A stretch of 21,455 nt of DNA from contig CAYYNB010000099.1 of NCBI GenBank assembly GCA_964472565.1, positions 1 to 21,455 of the forward strand. The letters run 5' to 3'. Numbering within the stretch: the first letter of the stretch is position 1; each line of letters begins with the position of its first letter. Positions 15,962 to 21,455 of the stretch are shown here, one piece after another. The notes beneath the pieces are model-generated. The model worked only from the letters and a program-made list of their open reading frames with translations. It had not been told where the DNA came from and made no database searches. Both the position numbers and the translations under genes were made by a program. The stretch is from DATAMF01 sp964472565 (lineage in GTDB: Bacteria; Chloroflexota; Anaerolineae; Aggregatilineales; Aggregatilineaceae).

Positions 15962-17146
15962 CTAAATTTTCAGGCGTCTGCGCCGTCGATCCAGATAACC
16001 GCCCACGATTTCCTTCATCCGATCCACTTCGACCAGGAAGGAGTCGTGGCCGAACGGCGCATCCACATGATAATACTCGACCGAACGGTCCAGATATTCC
16101 AGCACATTTGACAGTTCTTCGGACTGGTATGCCGGATAGAGCCAATCGCTTGAAAAACTGGCAACCAGGAAATCACATTCGGTCCGTTCAAGTGCCCGGT
16201 GGAGCGATCCGTAATCCGCGCCGATGTCGAAGTAGTCGATGGCTTTGGTGATATACAAATAACTATTGGCGTCGAAGCGGCGAATGAACTGCCGACCCTG
16301 GTAAGCCAAATAACTTTCAACCGCAAATTCGGGTTCAAAGAAAGTATAGGGAATCTGATCACGCGATTGAAGCTGCCGCCCGAATTTGTGATCGAGCGAA
16401 TAATCGCTCATATACGTGATATGAGCCATCATACGAGCAACAGCCAGCCCTGCATTGGGTGCAGGGCCATCATAATATTCACCGTTGTTCCAGTTGGGAT
16501 CGGCATAAATGGCCTGCCGTCCGGTCTCGTTAAAGGCGATTTGCTGAGTTGACGAACGAGATGTGCTGGCGAGGAAAATCACCGCGCCGACGCGCTCCGG
16601 CGTCTCGACACCCCATTGGAGGGCTTGCATACCGCCCATGCTGCCGCCCGCTACCGCAAACAGTTTGTCGATCCCAAGATAATCCAGCAGGTGGCGCTGC
16701 GCCTGGACCATATCGGATATGGTGATATTGGGGAAGCGAAGGGCATAGGGTTTGCCATCGGGCGCAAGCGAGGACGGCCCGGTGCTGCCCTGACAGCCAC
16801 CGATCACATTGGAACAGATCACAAAAAAGTGATCGGTGTCGAAAATCTTGCCCGGCCCGACGGCTTCATCCCACCAGCCCGGTTTTTCGTCCGGGTTGGT
16901 GGTGTGATACCCGGCGACATGTGCATCGCCGGACAGCGCATGGCAGATCAGGATGGCATTGGAGCGGGCTGGGTTGAGCGTGCCATACGTTTCATACGCG
17001 ACGGTGAAGGGACGTAAGATGACACCGCTTCGGGTGAACAAAGGCTCGTCGAAGTGGGCATACTGCCGCTGCACAATCCCTACAGATCGCGCAGGAGCAG
17101 TATGCCCGGTAGTTGTGGTGGGAGTAGATTCCTCTATGATCAGCAT
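15962..17146 (-). CDS. metX: Homoserine O-acetyltransferase
   Basis: 394 residues, alpha/beta-hydrolase fold. It acylates homoserine with acetyl-CoA, the first committed step toward methionine. Key features are FTVAYETYGTLN (47-58), ICHALSGDAHVAG (67-79), the nucleophile elbow AGGSMGGMQALQW (166-178) with Ser169, and the remaining triad members Asp334 (SSDWLYP) and His367 (GHDSFL). GGGAG stands eight bases before ATG 17146. The gene begins 16 bases after metY, with which it forms an operon under the SAM riboswitch. Succinyl-CoA use cannot be excluded by eye, since acyl specificity in this family depends on few residues, but pairing with an O-acetylhomoserine sulfhydrylase supports acetyl. Confidence 0.95.
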   Translation of the reverse strand: MLIIEESTPTTTTGHTAPARSVGIVQRQYAHFDEPLFTRSGVILRPFTVAYETYGTLNPARSNAILICHALSGDAHVAGYHTTNPDEKPGWWDEAVGPGKIFDTDHFFVICSNVIGGCQGSTGPSSLAPDGKPYALRFPNITISDMVQAQRHLLDYLGIDKLFAVAGGSMGGMQALQWGVETPERVGAVIFLASTSRSSTQQIAFNETGRQAIYADPNWNNGEYYDGPAPNAGLAVARMMAHITYMSDYSLDHKFGRQLQSRDQIPYTFFEPEFAVESYLAYQGRQFIRRFDANSYLYITKAIDYFDIGADYGSLHRALERTECDFLVASFSSDWLYPAYQSEELSNVLEYLDRSVEYYHVDAPFGHDSFLVEVDRMKEIVGGYLDRRRRRLKI

Positions 17147-17162
17147 GGCACGCGCTCCCGTT

Positions 17163-18485
17163 TTAACTCACTGCAACCGTTGTAACGCTCTGCGCAACCG
17201 TCAGAGCCTGATCCAGGTCCCACAGGATGTCGTTGATGTCTTCGATGCCCACTGCCAGCCGGATGTAATCGTCGGTGACGCCGGACGCTATTTGTTCTTC
17301 CGGGCTGAGCTGCTGGTGGGTGGTGCTTGCCGGATGGATCGCCAGCGAACGCGCATCACCGACATTTGCCAGATGGGAGAACAGTTTCAGATTGTCGATG
17401 AAGGCGCGTCCGGCCTGTCTGCCGCCCTTGATGCCAAAGCCGAGCACCGCGCCTGCGCCTTTGGGCAGATACTTCTGCGCGCGCTCGTAGCTTTCGTGGT
17501 TGGGCAACCCTGGATAATTAACCCAACTGACCGCCGGGTGCTGGTGCAGATATTCCGCGACAGCCTGCGCGTTTTGAACGTGGCGTTCGACGCGCAGCGC
17601 CAACGTTTCCAGCCCGATAATGTTCAGGAAGCTATTGAAGGGAGCCTGGCAGCCGCCGAAGTCACGCAGACCGACGACGCGCGCCCGTGCGATGAAGGCC
17701 GCCGGACCTAACGCATCGGCAAAGACGAGATCATGATAGGCGGGTTCCGGCTCCACAAAGTTGGGATGGCGTCCGCTGGCTTTCCAGTCAAATTTGCCGC
17801 TGTCCACGATCACACCGCCGATGCTCAGGCCATGACCGCCGATCCATTTGGTGGTCGAATGGATCACAATATCCACGCCGAATTCAAACGGACGGCAGAG
17901 ATACGGTGTCCCAAAGGTGTTGTCGCAGATGACCGGGATACCGTGCGCATGCGCAACTGCCGTGATGCCTTCAAAGTCGGGAACCTGAAGCTTGGGATTG
18001 CCGATGGTTTCCAGGTAGATCGCTTTGGTGCGATCATTGATCAGATGCTCAAAGGAGGCGGGGTTGTTATCTTCGACCCAGCGCACCGTGATGCCGATCC
18101 GCTTGAGGCTCTGCGAAAACAGGGTATAGGTGCCGCCGTAGAGCGCGCTGGTTGAAATGATTTCGTCACCCGCATTCGCCAGGGTCAGGATCGCAAGGGT
18201 TTCGGCAAACTGGCCGGATGCCGTCGCCAGCGCGCCGATGCCACCTTCCAGCGCATTGATGCGCTGTTCAAATACATCGTTGGTGGGGTTCATGATGCGG
18301 GTGTAGATGTTGCCTGATTCTTGCAGAGCGAACAGCGCCGCCGCATGATCGGTGTCCCGGAACTGGTAGGACGAGGTTTGATAGATGGGGACAGCACGCG
18401 ATCCGGTGGTGGGATCAGGGCTGTAACCGGCGTGCAGAGCCTGGGTGTTGAACTGGAACGTGCGATGACCATTGGTGCTTGACAT
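17163..18485 (-). CDS. metY: O-acetylhomoserine sulfhydrylase (aminocarboxypropyltransferase)
   Basis: 440 residues of the Cys/Met-metabolism PLP family at the length of MetY. It makes homocysteine from O-acetylhomoserine and sulfide. Evidence includes FQFNTQALHAGYSPDPTTGSR (10-30), SGNIYTRIMNPTNDVFEQR (57-75), SGQFAE (90-95), the PLP-ring Asp188 in CDNTFGTPYLCRP, and Lys213 in HSTTKWIGGHG, the Schiff-base lysine. AGGAGAAA lies just upstream of ATG 18485. The leader holds a SAM-I riboswitch and terminator, so expression should fall when SAM is abundant. First gene of metY-metX. Confidence 0.96.
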   Translation of the reverse strand: MSSTNGHRTFQFNTQALHAGYSPDPTTGSRAVPIYQTSSYQFRDTDHAAALFALQESGNIYTRIMNPTNDVFEQRINALEGGIGALATASGQFAETLAILTLANAGDEIISTSALYGGTYTLFSQSLKRIGITVRWVEDNNPASFEHLINDRTKAIYLETIGNPKLQVPDFEGITAVAHAHGIPVICDNTFGTPYLCRPFEFGVDIVIHSTTKWIGGHGLSIGGVIVDSGKFDWKASGRHPNFVEPEPAYHDLVFADALGPAAFIARARVVGLRDFGGCQAPFNSFLNIIGLETLALRVERHVQNAQAVAEYLHQHPAVSWVNYPGLPNHESYERAQKYLPKGAGAVLGFGIKGGRQAGRAFIDNLKLFSHLANVGDARSLAIHPASTTHQQLSPEEQIASGVTDDYIRLAVGIEDINDILWDLDQALTVAQSVTTVAVS

Positions 18486-18563
18486 GATGTATTTCTCCTA
18501 CGCTGAAGCAATCGGACGATGGACTGCGTAGCAGAATTTCCCCTCTGCGCCCCGAAGAAGGAA

Positions 18564-18595
18564 ATAAAAAATCCTTCCCAGAGTGAGAAGGATTT
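18564..18595 (-). terminator. Intrinsic terminator of the SAM riboswitch expression platform
   Basis: On the minus strand AAATCCTTCTC (18595-18585) pairs with GGGAAGGATTT (18579-18569), 11 pairs with a 5-base loop, followed directly by a run of Ts (18570-18564 complement). It lies 24 bases after the riboswitch aptamer and about 80 bases before metY, the position expected for SAM-dependent transcription termination. Confidence 0.88.
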
Positions 18596-18618
18596 GATCA
18601 TGCCAGGCTGAATCAAAT

Positions 18619-18729
18619 ACCCTCTCATCTTCCAGAATCTTGTTCTGCCGGAATTGGCACCATTCCCACACGGGGGCGGTTGCCGAGGTTTCAAAGGGCC
18701 GGTCCCTCCACCTCTCTGGATAAAAGGGG
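18619..18729 (-). ncRNA. SAM-I (S-box) riboswitch aptamer
   Basis: The minus strand carries the conserved S-box core in order. P1 5' strand is CCCTTTTATC (18728-18719); then AGAGAGGTGGAGGGACCGGC, CCTTTGAAACCTCGGCAACC, GGTGCCAATTCC, GCAGAA, and the P1 3' strand GATGAGAGGG (18629-18620). P1 forms about ten pairs including G-T pairs. The GGCAACC and GGTGCCAATTCC segments contain the pseudoknot and SAM-pocket bases of SAM-I. It is followed by an intrinsic terminator and the metY-metX operon, so SAM binding should switch transcription off. Confidence 0.95.
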
Positions 18730-18761
18730 TCATACTGCTGTTCAATTGTTAACTTCGGTAG

Positions 18762-18790
18762 AGGTTATCATTAGTGGGGAAATATGTCAA
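18762..18790 (-). promoter_or_regulatory. Promoter of the SAM-riboswitch-metYX transcript
   Basis: A perfect -35 TTGACA (18790-18785, minus strand) is followed by GATAAC (18769-18764, spacer 15) or TAACCT (18767-18762, spacer 17). A start around 18755 would place the whole aptamer in the nascent RNA. It is back-to-back with the asd promoter. Confidence 0.55.
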
Positions 18791-18796
18791 TAGTTT

Positions 18797-18826
18797 TTGA
18801 AGAAATTCGATTCAAGATGGTATAAC
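18797..18826 (+). promoter_or_regulatory. Candidate asd promoter with extended -10
   Basis: TTGAAG (18797-18802), an 18-base spacer and TATAAC (18821-18826), preceded by TGG (18818-18820), form an extended -10 promoter. It would give a leader of roughly 95 bases before asd. A second -10-like GATAAT at 18887-18892, closer to the gene, has no clear -35. Confidence 0.45.
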
Positions 18827-18927
18827 TCACGGGAGAATTTGTCTAAAGATCACAAATGTTAGCCGCTTTTAGCGCGCGTATGATAGGATAATTCGCAGTT
18901 TCGTATTCTTGTTCAGATGGAGCAGCC

Positions 18928-19983
18928 ATGAATCAAAAACCGATTGACGTCGCTGTATTGGGTGCCACAGGCGCGGTAGGTCAGCGCTTTATCCAGATTT
19001 TGGAGGGACATCCCTGGTTCCGCGTGCGAGAACTGGTCGCCAGTGATCGCAGTGCGGGCCAGCGCTATACTCAGGCGGCGCGTTGGGTTTTGACTGGTAA
19101 TCCGCCCACTAGCGTGGCGGACTATGAAGTGCTGCCGCTGGATGCGGATTTACAATCGCCGATTGTTTTTTCGGCGCTTCCGGCGGATATTGCAAAAACC
19201 GTCGAGTGGCGGTTAGCTGAAGCCGGACATATCGTATGCTCGAATGCCAGCGCCTACCGGATGCAGGACGATGTGCCGATTTTGCTGCCGGAAATCAACA
19301 ACGATCATGCGGGATTGGTTGCAGCACAGCGCCAAAAATATGGCTGGAAGGGCGGATTGATCACCAATTCCAACTGTACAAGCGCGCCGGTTGCGATGGC
19401 GCTGGCTCCGCTGCGCCAATTCGGAATTCGGGCGGTGCAGACAGTCAGCATGCAGGCGATCAGCGGCGCGGGATATCCAGGCGTGTCGGCACTGGACATC
19501 ATGGATAATGTCGTCCCGTTCATCAAGGGCGAAGAGCCGAAAGTTGAAATCGAACCGCGTAAAATGCTGGGTGCATTCGCAGGCGATCATATCGACCTGT
19601 TGGACTGCGTGATGAGCGCGACCTGCACACGCGTGCCCGTGCTGGATGGACATCTGGTAACGGTAGCGGTGCGCTTTGAGCAGCCAGTGAGCGAAGAAAA
19701 TATTCGGGAAGCGTGGGCGAATTTCCGCGGACCGGAACCGGTGCCCGGACTACCCAGCGCGCCGGAGTTTCCGATCATTGTGCGGCAGGAAGATGATCGC
19801 CCACAACCGCGACGTGATCGGGATGCGGGCGGCGGTATGGCAACGGTGGTCGGACGACTGCGGCCTGATCCGGTGATCGATGGGTGGAAATTTGTCTCAC
19901 TGTCGCACAATACGCTGCGCGGCGCGGCGGGCTGTTCGGTGTTAAACGCGGAACTGCTGGTCGAAAGTGGGTATTTAGCCTAA
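18928..19983 (+). CDS. asd: Aspartate-semialdehyde dehydrogenase (archaeal/fungal type)
   Basis: 351 residues. It reduces aspartyl phosphate to aspartate semialdehyde, the branch point for Met, Thr and Lys and, in many bacteria, cell-wall diaminopimelate. The Rossmann motif VLGATGAVGQRF is at 10-21; the catalytic Cys150 lies in ITNSNCTSAP (145-154); SMQAISGAGYPGV and the GDHID segment supply substrate and His positions. Length and the GAFAGDHIDLLDCVMSATCTRVPV region fit the archaeal/fungal-type subclass rather than E. coli Asd. GGAG (18919-18922) precedes ATG 18928. It is divergent from metY-metX and has no S-box in its own leader. A strong terminator follows. Confidence 0.95.
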   Translation: MNQKPIDVAVLGATGAVGQRFIQILEGHPWFRVRELVASDRSAGQRYTQAARWVLTGNPPTSVADYEVLPLDADLQSPIVFSALPADIAKTVEWRLAEAGHIVCSNASAYRMQDDVPILLPEINNDHAGLVAAQRQKYGWKGGLITNSNCTSAPVAMALAPLRQFGIRAVQTVSMQAISGAGYPGVSALDIMDNVVPFIKGEEPKVEIEPRKMLGAFAGDHIDLLDCVMSATCTRVPVLDGHLVTVAVRFEQPVSEENIREAWANFRGPEPVPGLPSAPEFPIIVRQEDDRPQPRRDRDAGGGMATVVGRLRPDPVIDGWKFVSLSHNTLRGAAGCSVLNAELLVESGYLA

Positions 19984-19995
19984 CTATTCCTAAGT

Positions 19996-20033
19996 AAAAT
20001 GCCCGTCGGTGTGGGGCTGACGGGCATTTTTTT
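19996..20033. terminator. Strong (probably bidirectional) intrinsic terminator after asd
   Basis: AAAATGCCCGTC (19996-20007) pairs perfectly with GACGGGCATTTT (20019-20030), a 12-bp stem with an 11-base loop, followed by a T-run reaching 20033. It lies between the asd stop (19983) and the convergent gene ending at 20040. Read from the minus strand, the A/T stem ends also give a short T-rich tail, so it can serve both genes. Confidence 0.9.
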
Positions 20034-20039
20034 AGTTCG

Positions 20040-21143
20040 TTATGCACCCCATTGGAAGGATGAAACGGGGCCGAGGGATTCATAACTGATCTGTTCGCCG
20101 GTTTCCAGGTTATGGAAATTCAGGCTGCCGGTTATGATGCCGCCGGGATCGAGTGCCGTATCATAGTAGACGTTGGTGTACTGCACAAGCAATGTCCCAT
20201 CGGGAGCGAGCGCGCCGAGATAGGTAATCGGAGAAGCGCTCACAACCGTCATCGGGAAAAACTGAATTTCTCCCAACAACTCACCGTCGATCAAATCGAA
20301 AGTGAACGCAAAGGCGTAGGGCGTCGGATCGCTACTATCGGGAGCGAGCGTCGTACCGACCAGACGAACTAATCCGGGCTGGATTTCATAGGCGCGCTCG
20401 ACGAACAGCACGCGTTCCGTCAGGCTGGAGAAATCGAGAACGGTTTCCAGCGCGGTGAGATCCGCCGGATCAGCGATCTGGAGATTGAATTCACCAAACA
20501 CGCCGTTATTGCCATAGACCAGCAGCCGACCATCGGACAGCGGCAGGAGTCCGGTGTGGAGCATGGGCGGAAGTTCCTGGAAGTCACCGCTGGTTATGTC
20601 CACCAAGCCCGCATTAACACCTTCCCAGACACCAATCGTCACGATCAGCGAGTTGGCGTTCACAAACTGATCGGGCTGGTAATGGCGCACGGCGGCGCCA
20701 TCATTCTGATCGAAGGGAACGTTGGCCAGCAGTTGGCGCGGATCACTGCCATCGACACCCATGATCCAGAGGCCGTTATCGGCATACGCGAGCATCTGAC
20801 CGTCCGGGCTGAACACGGGGTGAGAACCTTCAACCGTACTCAGCGCGGCTAAGGCAATCGGATCAGAACCATCCAGCGGCTGTAACCAGAGTTGTTGTTC
20901 GCTGGTATAGGCGAGCCGCGTGCCATCGGGGGCAAGCGCATAATCGACGATGCTGGCTGGCGCAGCGGTGAGCATCTGAGAGGCAGAACCGTCGGCGGGA
21001 AGCTGCCACACCTGGATCAGACCGTTGGTGTCGGGCGCAAGAAAATAACCCGGAACCGGTAAGGTCAGACCCTGAGAGCCGAATGACGCAAATCCCAGCA
21101 GCGACAGGCCACCAATCAGGAGAAGCGAGAGAACTTTGAACAT
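20040..21143 (-). CDS. Exported beta-propeller-like (TolB/WD40-like) protein
   Basis: 367 residues from ATG 21143, preceded by AGGTGGA at proper spacing; a GTG at 21152 is the only longer in-frame choice. The first 25 residues (MFKVLSLLLIGGLSLLGFASFG) form a signal peptide or membrane anchor without a lipobox Cys. The rest contains repeated propeller-blade phrases: ALAPDGTRLAYTSE, PVFSPDGQMLAYADN, LWIMGVDGSDPRQLL and a late LAPDGTLLVQYT, the PD40/TolB-like pattern. These domains usually bind proteins, ligands or polysaccharide; no catalytic residues are apparent. It is a single gene, convergent with asd and sharing its terminator. Specific function is unknown. Confidence 0.82.
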   Translation of the reverse strand: MFKVLSLLLIGGLSLLGFASFGSQGLTLPVPGYFLAPDTNGLIQVWQLPADGSASQMLTAAPASIVDYALAPDGTRLAYTSEQQLWLQPLDGSDPIALAALSTVEGSHPVFSPDGQMLAYADNGLWIMGVDGSDPRQLLANVPFDQNDGAAVRHYQPDQFVNANSLIVTIGVWEGVNAGLVDITSGDFQELPPMLHTGLLPLSDGRLLVYGNNGVFGEFNLQIADPADLTALETVLDFSSLTERVLFVERAYEIQPGLVRLVGTTLAPDSSDPTPYAFAFTFDLIDGELLGEIQFFPMTVVSASPITYLGALAPDGTLLVQYTNVYYDTALDPGGIITGSLNFHNLETGEQISYESLGPVSSFQWGA

Positions 21144-21164
21144 GGTTTCCACCTATGCATCTTT

Positions 21165-21186
21165 GAGTCAACACTGAGTCAACACC
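21165..21186. repeat. Tandem 11-base direct repeat GAGTCAACACY
   Basis: GAGTCAACACT (21165-21175) is followed immediately by GAGTCAACACC (21176-21186). On the minus strand this reads as two TTGACTC elements one helical turn apart, 20-40 bases before the ATG at 21143, a layout typical of a tandem operator or a duplicated -35. Confidence 0.5.
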
Positions 21187-21284
21187 AAGATTATCGGAAA
21201 ACCACAACCCGCTGACCTGACGGGAAAAATGCTACTCCTCTACGCGCAGATGACGATTAACCACCGCATTTTTTCGGTAAGCCT

Positions 21285-21318
21285 AAGTTTGATCTAAGGC
21301 TCACCTTAGATCAAACTT
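21285..21318. repeat. Perfect inverted repeat, 15-bp arms
   Basis: AAGTTTGATCTAAGG (21285-21299) and CCTTAGATCAAACTT (21304-21318) are exact reverse complements around a CTCA loop. No T-run follows on either strand. It could be a transcript-end hairpin, a regulator site or a mobile or repetitive palindrome; no second copy occurs in this window. Confidence 0.75.
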
Positions 21319-21455
21319 CTTTCCCTCAGACGACTCCGTTTGTGGATCTAACCTCCAAAAGTTACCCCCCCTTGGGTCGATGCTTGAGGGAAGACAGGGG
21401 GTGAAAATGGGTTGTTTTGTCGAACTTCTGAGTGATCCCCCCCCTCCCGCTTTGA

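Larger units (their letters stand above)
21153..21455. other. Gene-free tail of the window
   Basis: About 300 bases without a convincing coding region on either strand. It holds a tandem 11-base repeat (21165-21186), a GATAAT on the minus strand (21195-21190) that may be the -10 of the beta-propeller gene, a perfect inverted repeat (21285-21318), and runs of seven C (21365-21371) and eight C (21437-21444). Confidence 0.6.

Noticed and set aside
15926..15974. CCTGAAAA (15926-15933) complementary to TTTTCAGG (15967-15974) between the convergent hydrolase and metX genes
   Set aside because: The loop is 33 bases long and the arms overlap both coding ends; too weak to call a terminator.
16953..18155. 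Plus-strand open frames opposite metX and metY
   Set aside because: Antisense frames in G+C-rich genes with full catalytic motifs on the minus strand.
18290..18745. Minus-strand open frame across the metY leader
   Set aside because: It runs through the SAM-I aptamer and terminator, which explain the sequence conservation as RNA.
21365..21444. Runs of seven and eight C as possible phase-variation tracts
   Set aside because: They lie outside any gene or recognisable promoter, so no switching role can be supported.

Overview
The window reads as a chromosomal segment of a moderate-G+C, probably facultatively anaerobic bacterium. The gene mix (Na+-pumping acyl-CoA decarboxylase, YwiC-like protein, ECF sigma factor paired with a DUF5667-like membrane protein, archaeal-type aspartate-semialdehyde dehydrogenase, S-box-controlled metYX) points to Chloroflexota, perhaps Anaerolineae. 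That placement is inference from gene content; no rRNA or other marker is present. No tRNA, rRNA, transposase, integrase, CRISPR array or phage gene was seen.

Layout. Positions 1-231 are a leader with a candidate promoter and a cluster of AGTAGTT/AACTACT repeats. 250-3394 is a two-gene ABC system: an ATPase of the LolD/MacB type and an 8-TM FtsX-type permease. 3437-4807 (minus) is a CNNM/CorC-type membrane protein with CBS domains. 4934-7528 (plus) is a tight four-gene run: LsrG-like ABM monooxygenase, iron-type alcohol dehydrogenase with altered metal/active-site positions, DMT/EamA permease, and a 75-residue protein of unknown function. 7638-11119 (plus) is a complete sodium-ion-translocating decarboxylase operon, best read as methylmalonyl-CoA decarboxylase (alpha, small membrane subunit, biotin carrier, beta). 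11129-13124 (minus) holds a YwiC-like membrane protein behind an FNR/CRP-type box and a GntR regulator fused to a molybdate-type PBP-like domain. 13224-14902 (minus) is an ECF sigma factor translationally coupled to a single-pass DUF5667-like protein with a long Thr/Pro-rich exterior. 15121-15930 (plus), divergent from the sigma gene, is a dienelactone-hydrolase-like protein with Asp at the nucleophile position. 15962-18485 (minus) is metY-metX behind a SAM-I riboswitch with its own terminator; asd (18928-19983) diverges from it. 20040-21143 (minus) is a signal-peptide-bearing beta-propeller-like protein, followed by a gene-free tail with a 15-bp-arm perfect inverted repeat.

How the genes work together. 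asd, metX and metY form a local methionine module: Asd makes the semialdehyde leading to homoserine, MetX acetylates homoserine and MetY makes homocysteine by direct sulfhydrylation. Only the metYX side carries the SAM switch. The decarboxylase operon would turn methylmalonyl-CoA decarboxylation into a sodium gradient. The YwiC gene's FNR-type site and the molybdate-type regulator beside it are both consistent with control by anaerobiosis or metal-cofactor supply.

Most of the window is ordinary metabolism. The points most worth a second look are the exactly placed FNR-type promoter that redefines the ywiC start, the GntR-PBP fusion, the alcohol dehydrogenase lacking a usual metal ligand, the Asp-nucleophile hydrolase divergent from an ECF sigma/anti-sigma-like pair, and the palindromes at both ends. 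I found no convincing wholly new multi-gene system.
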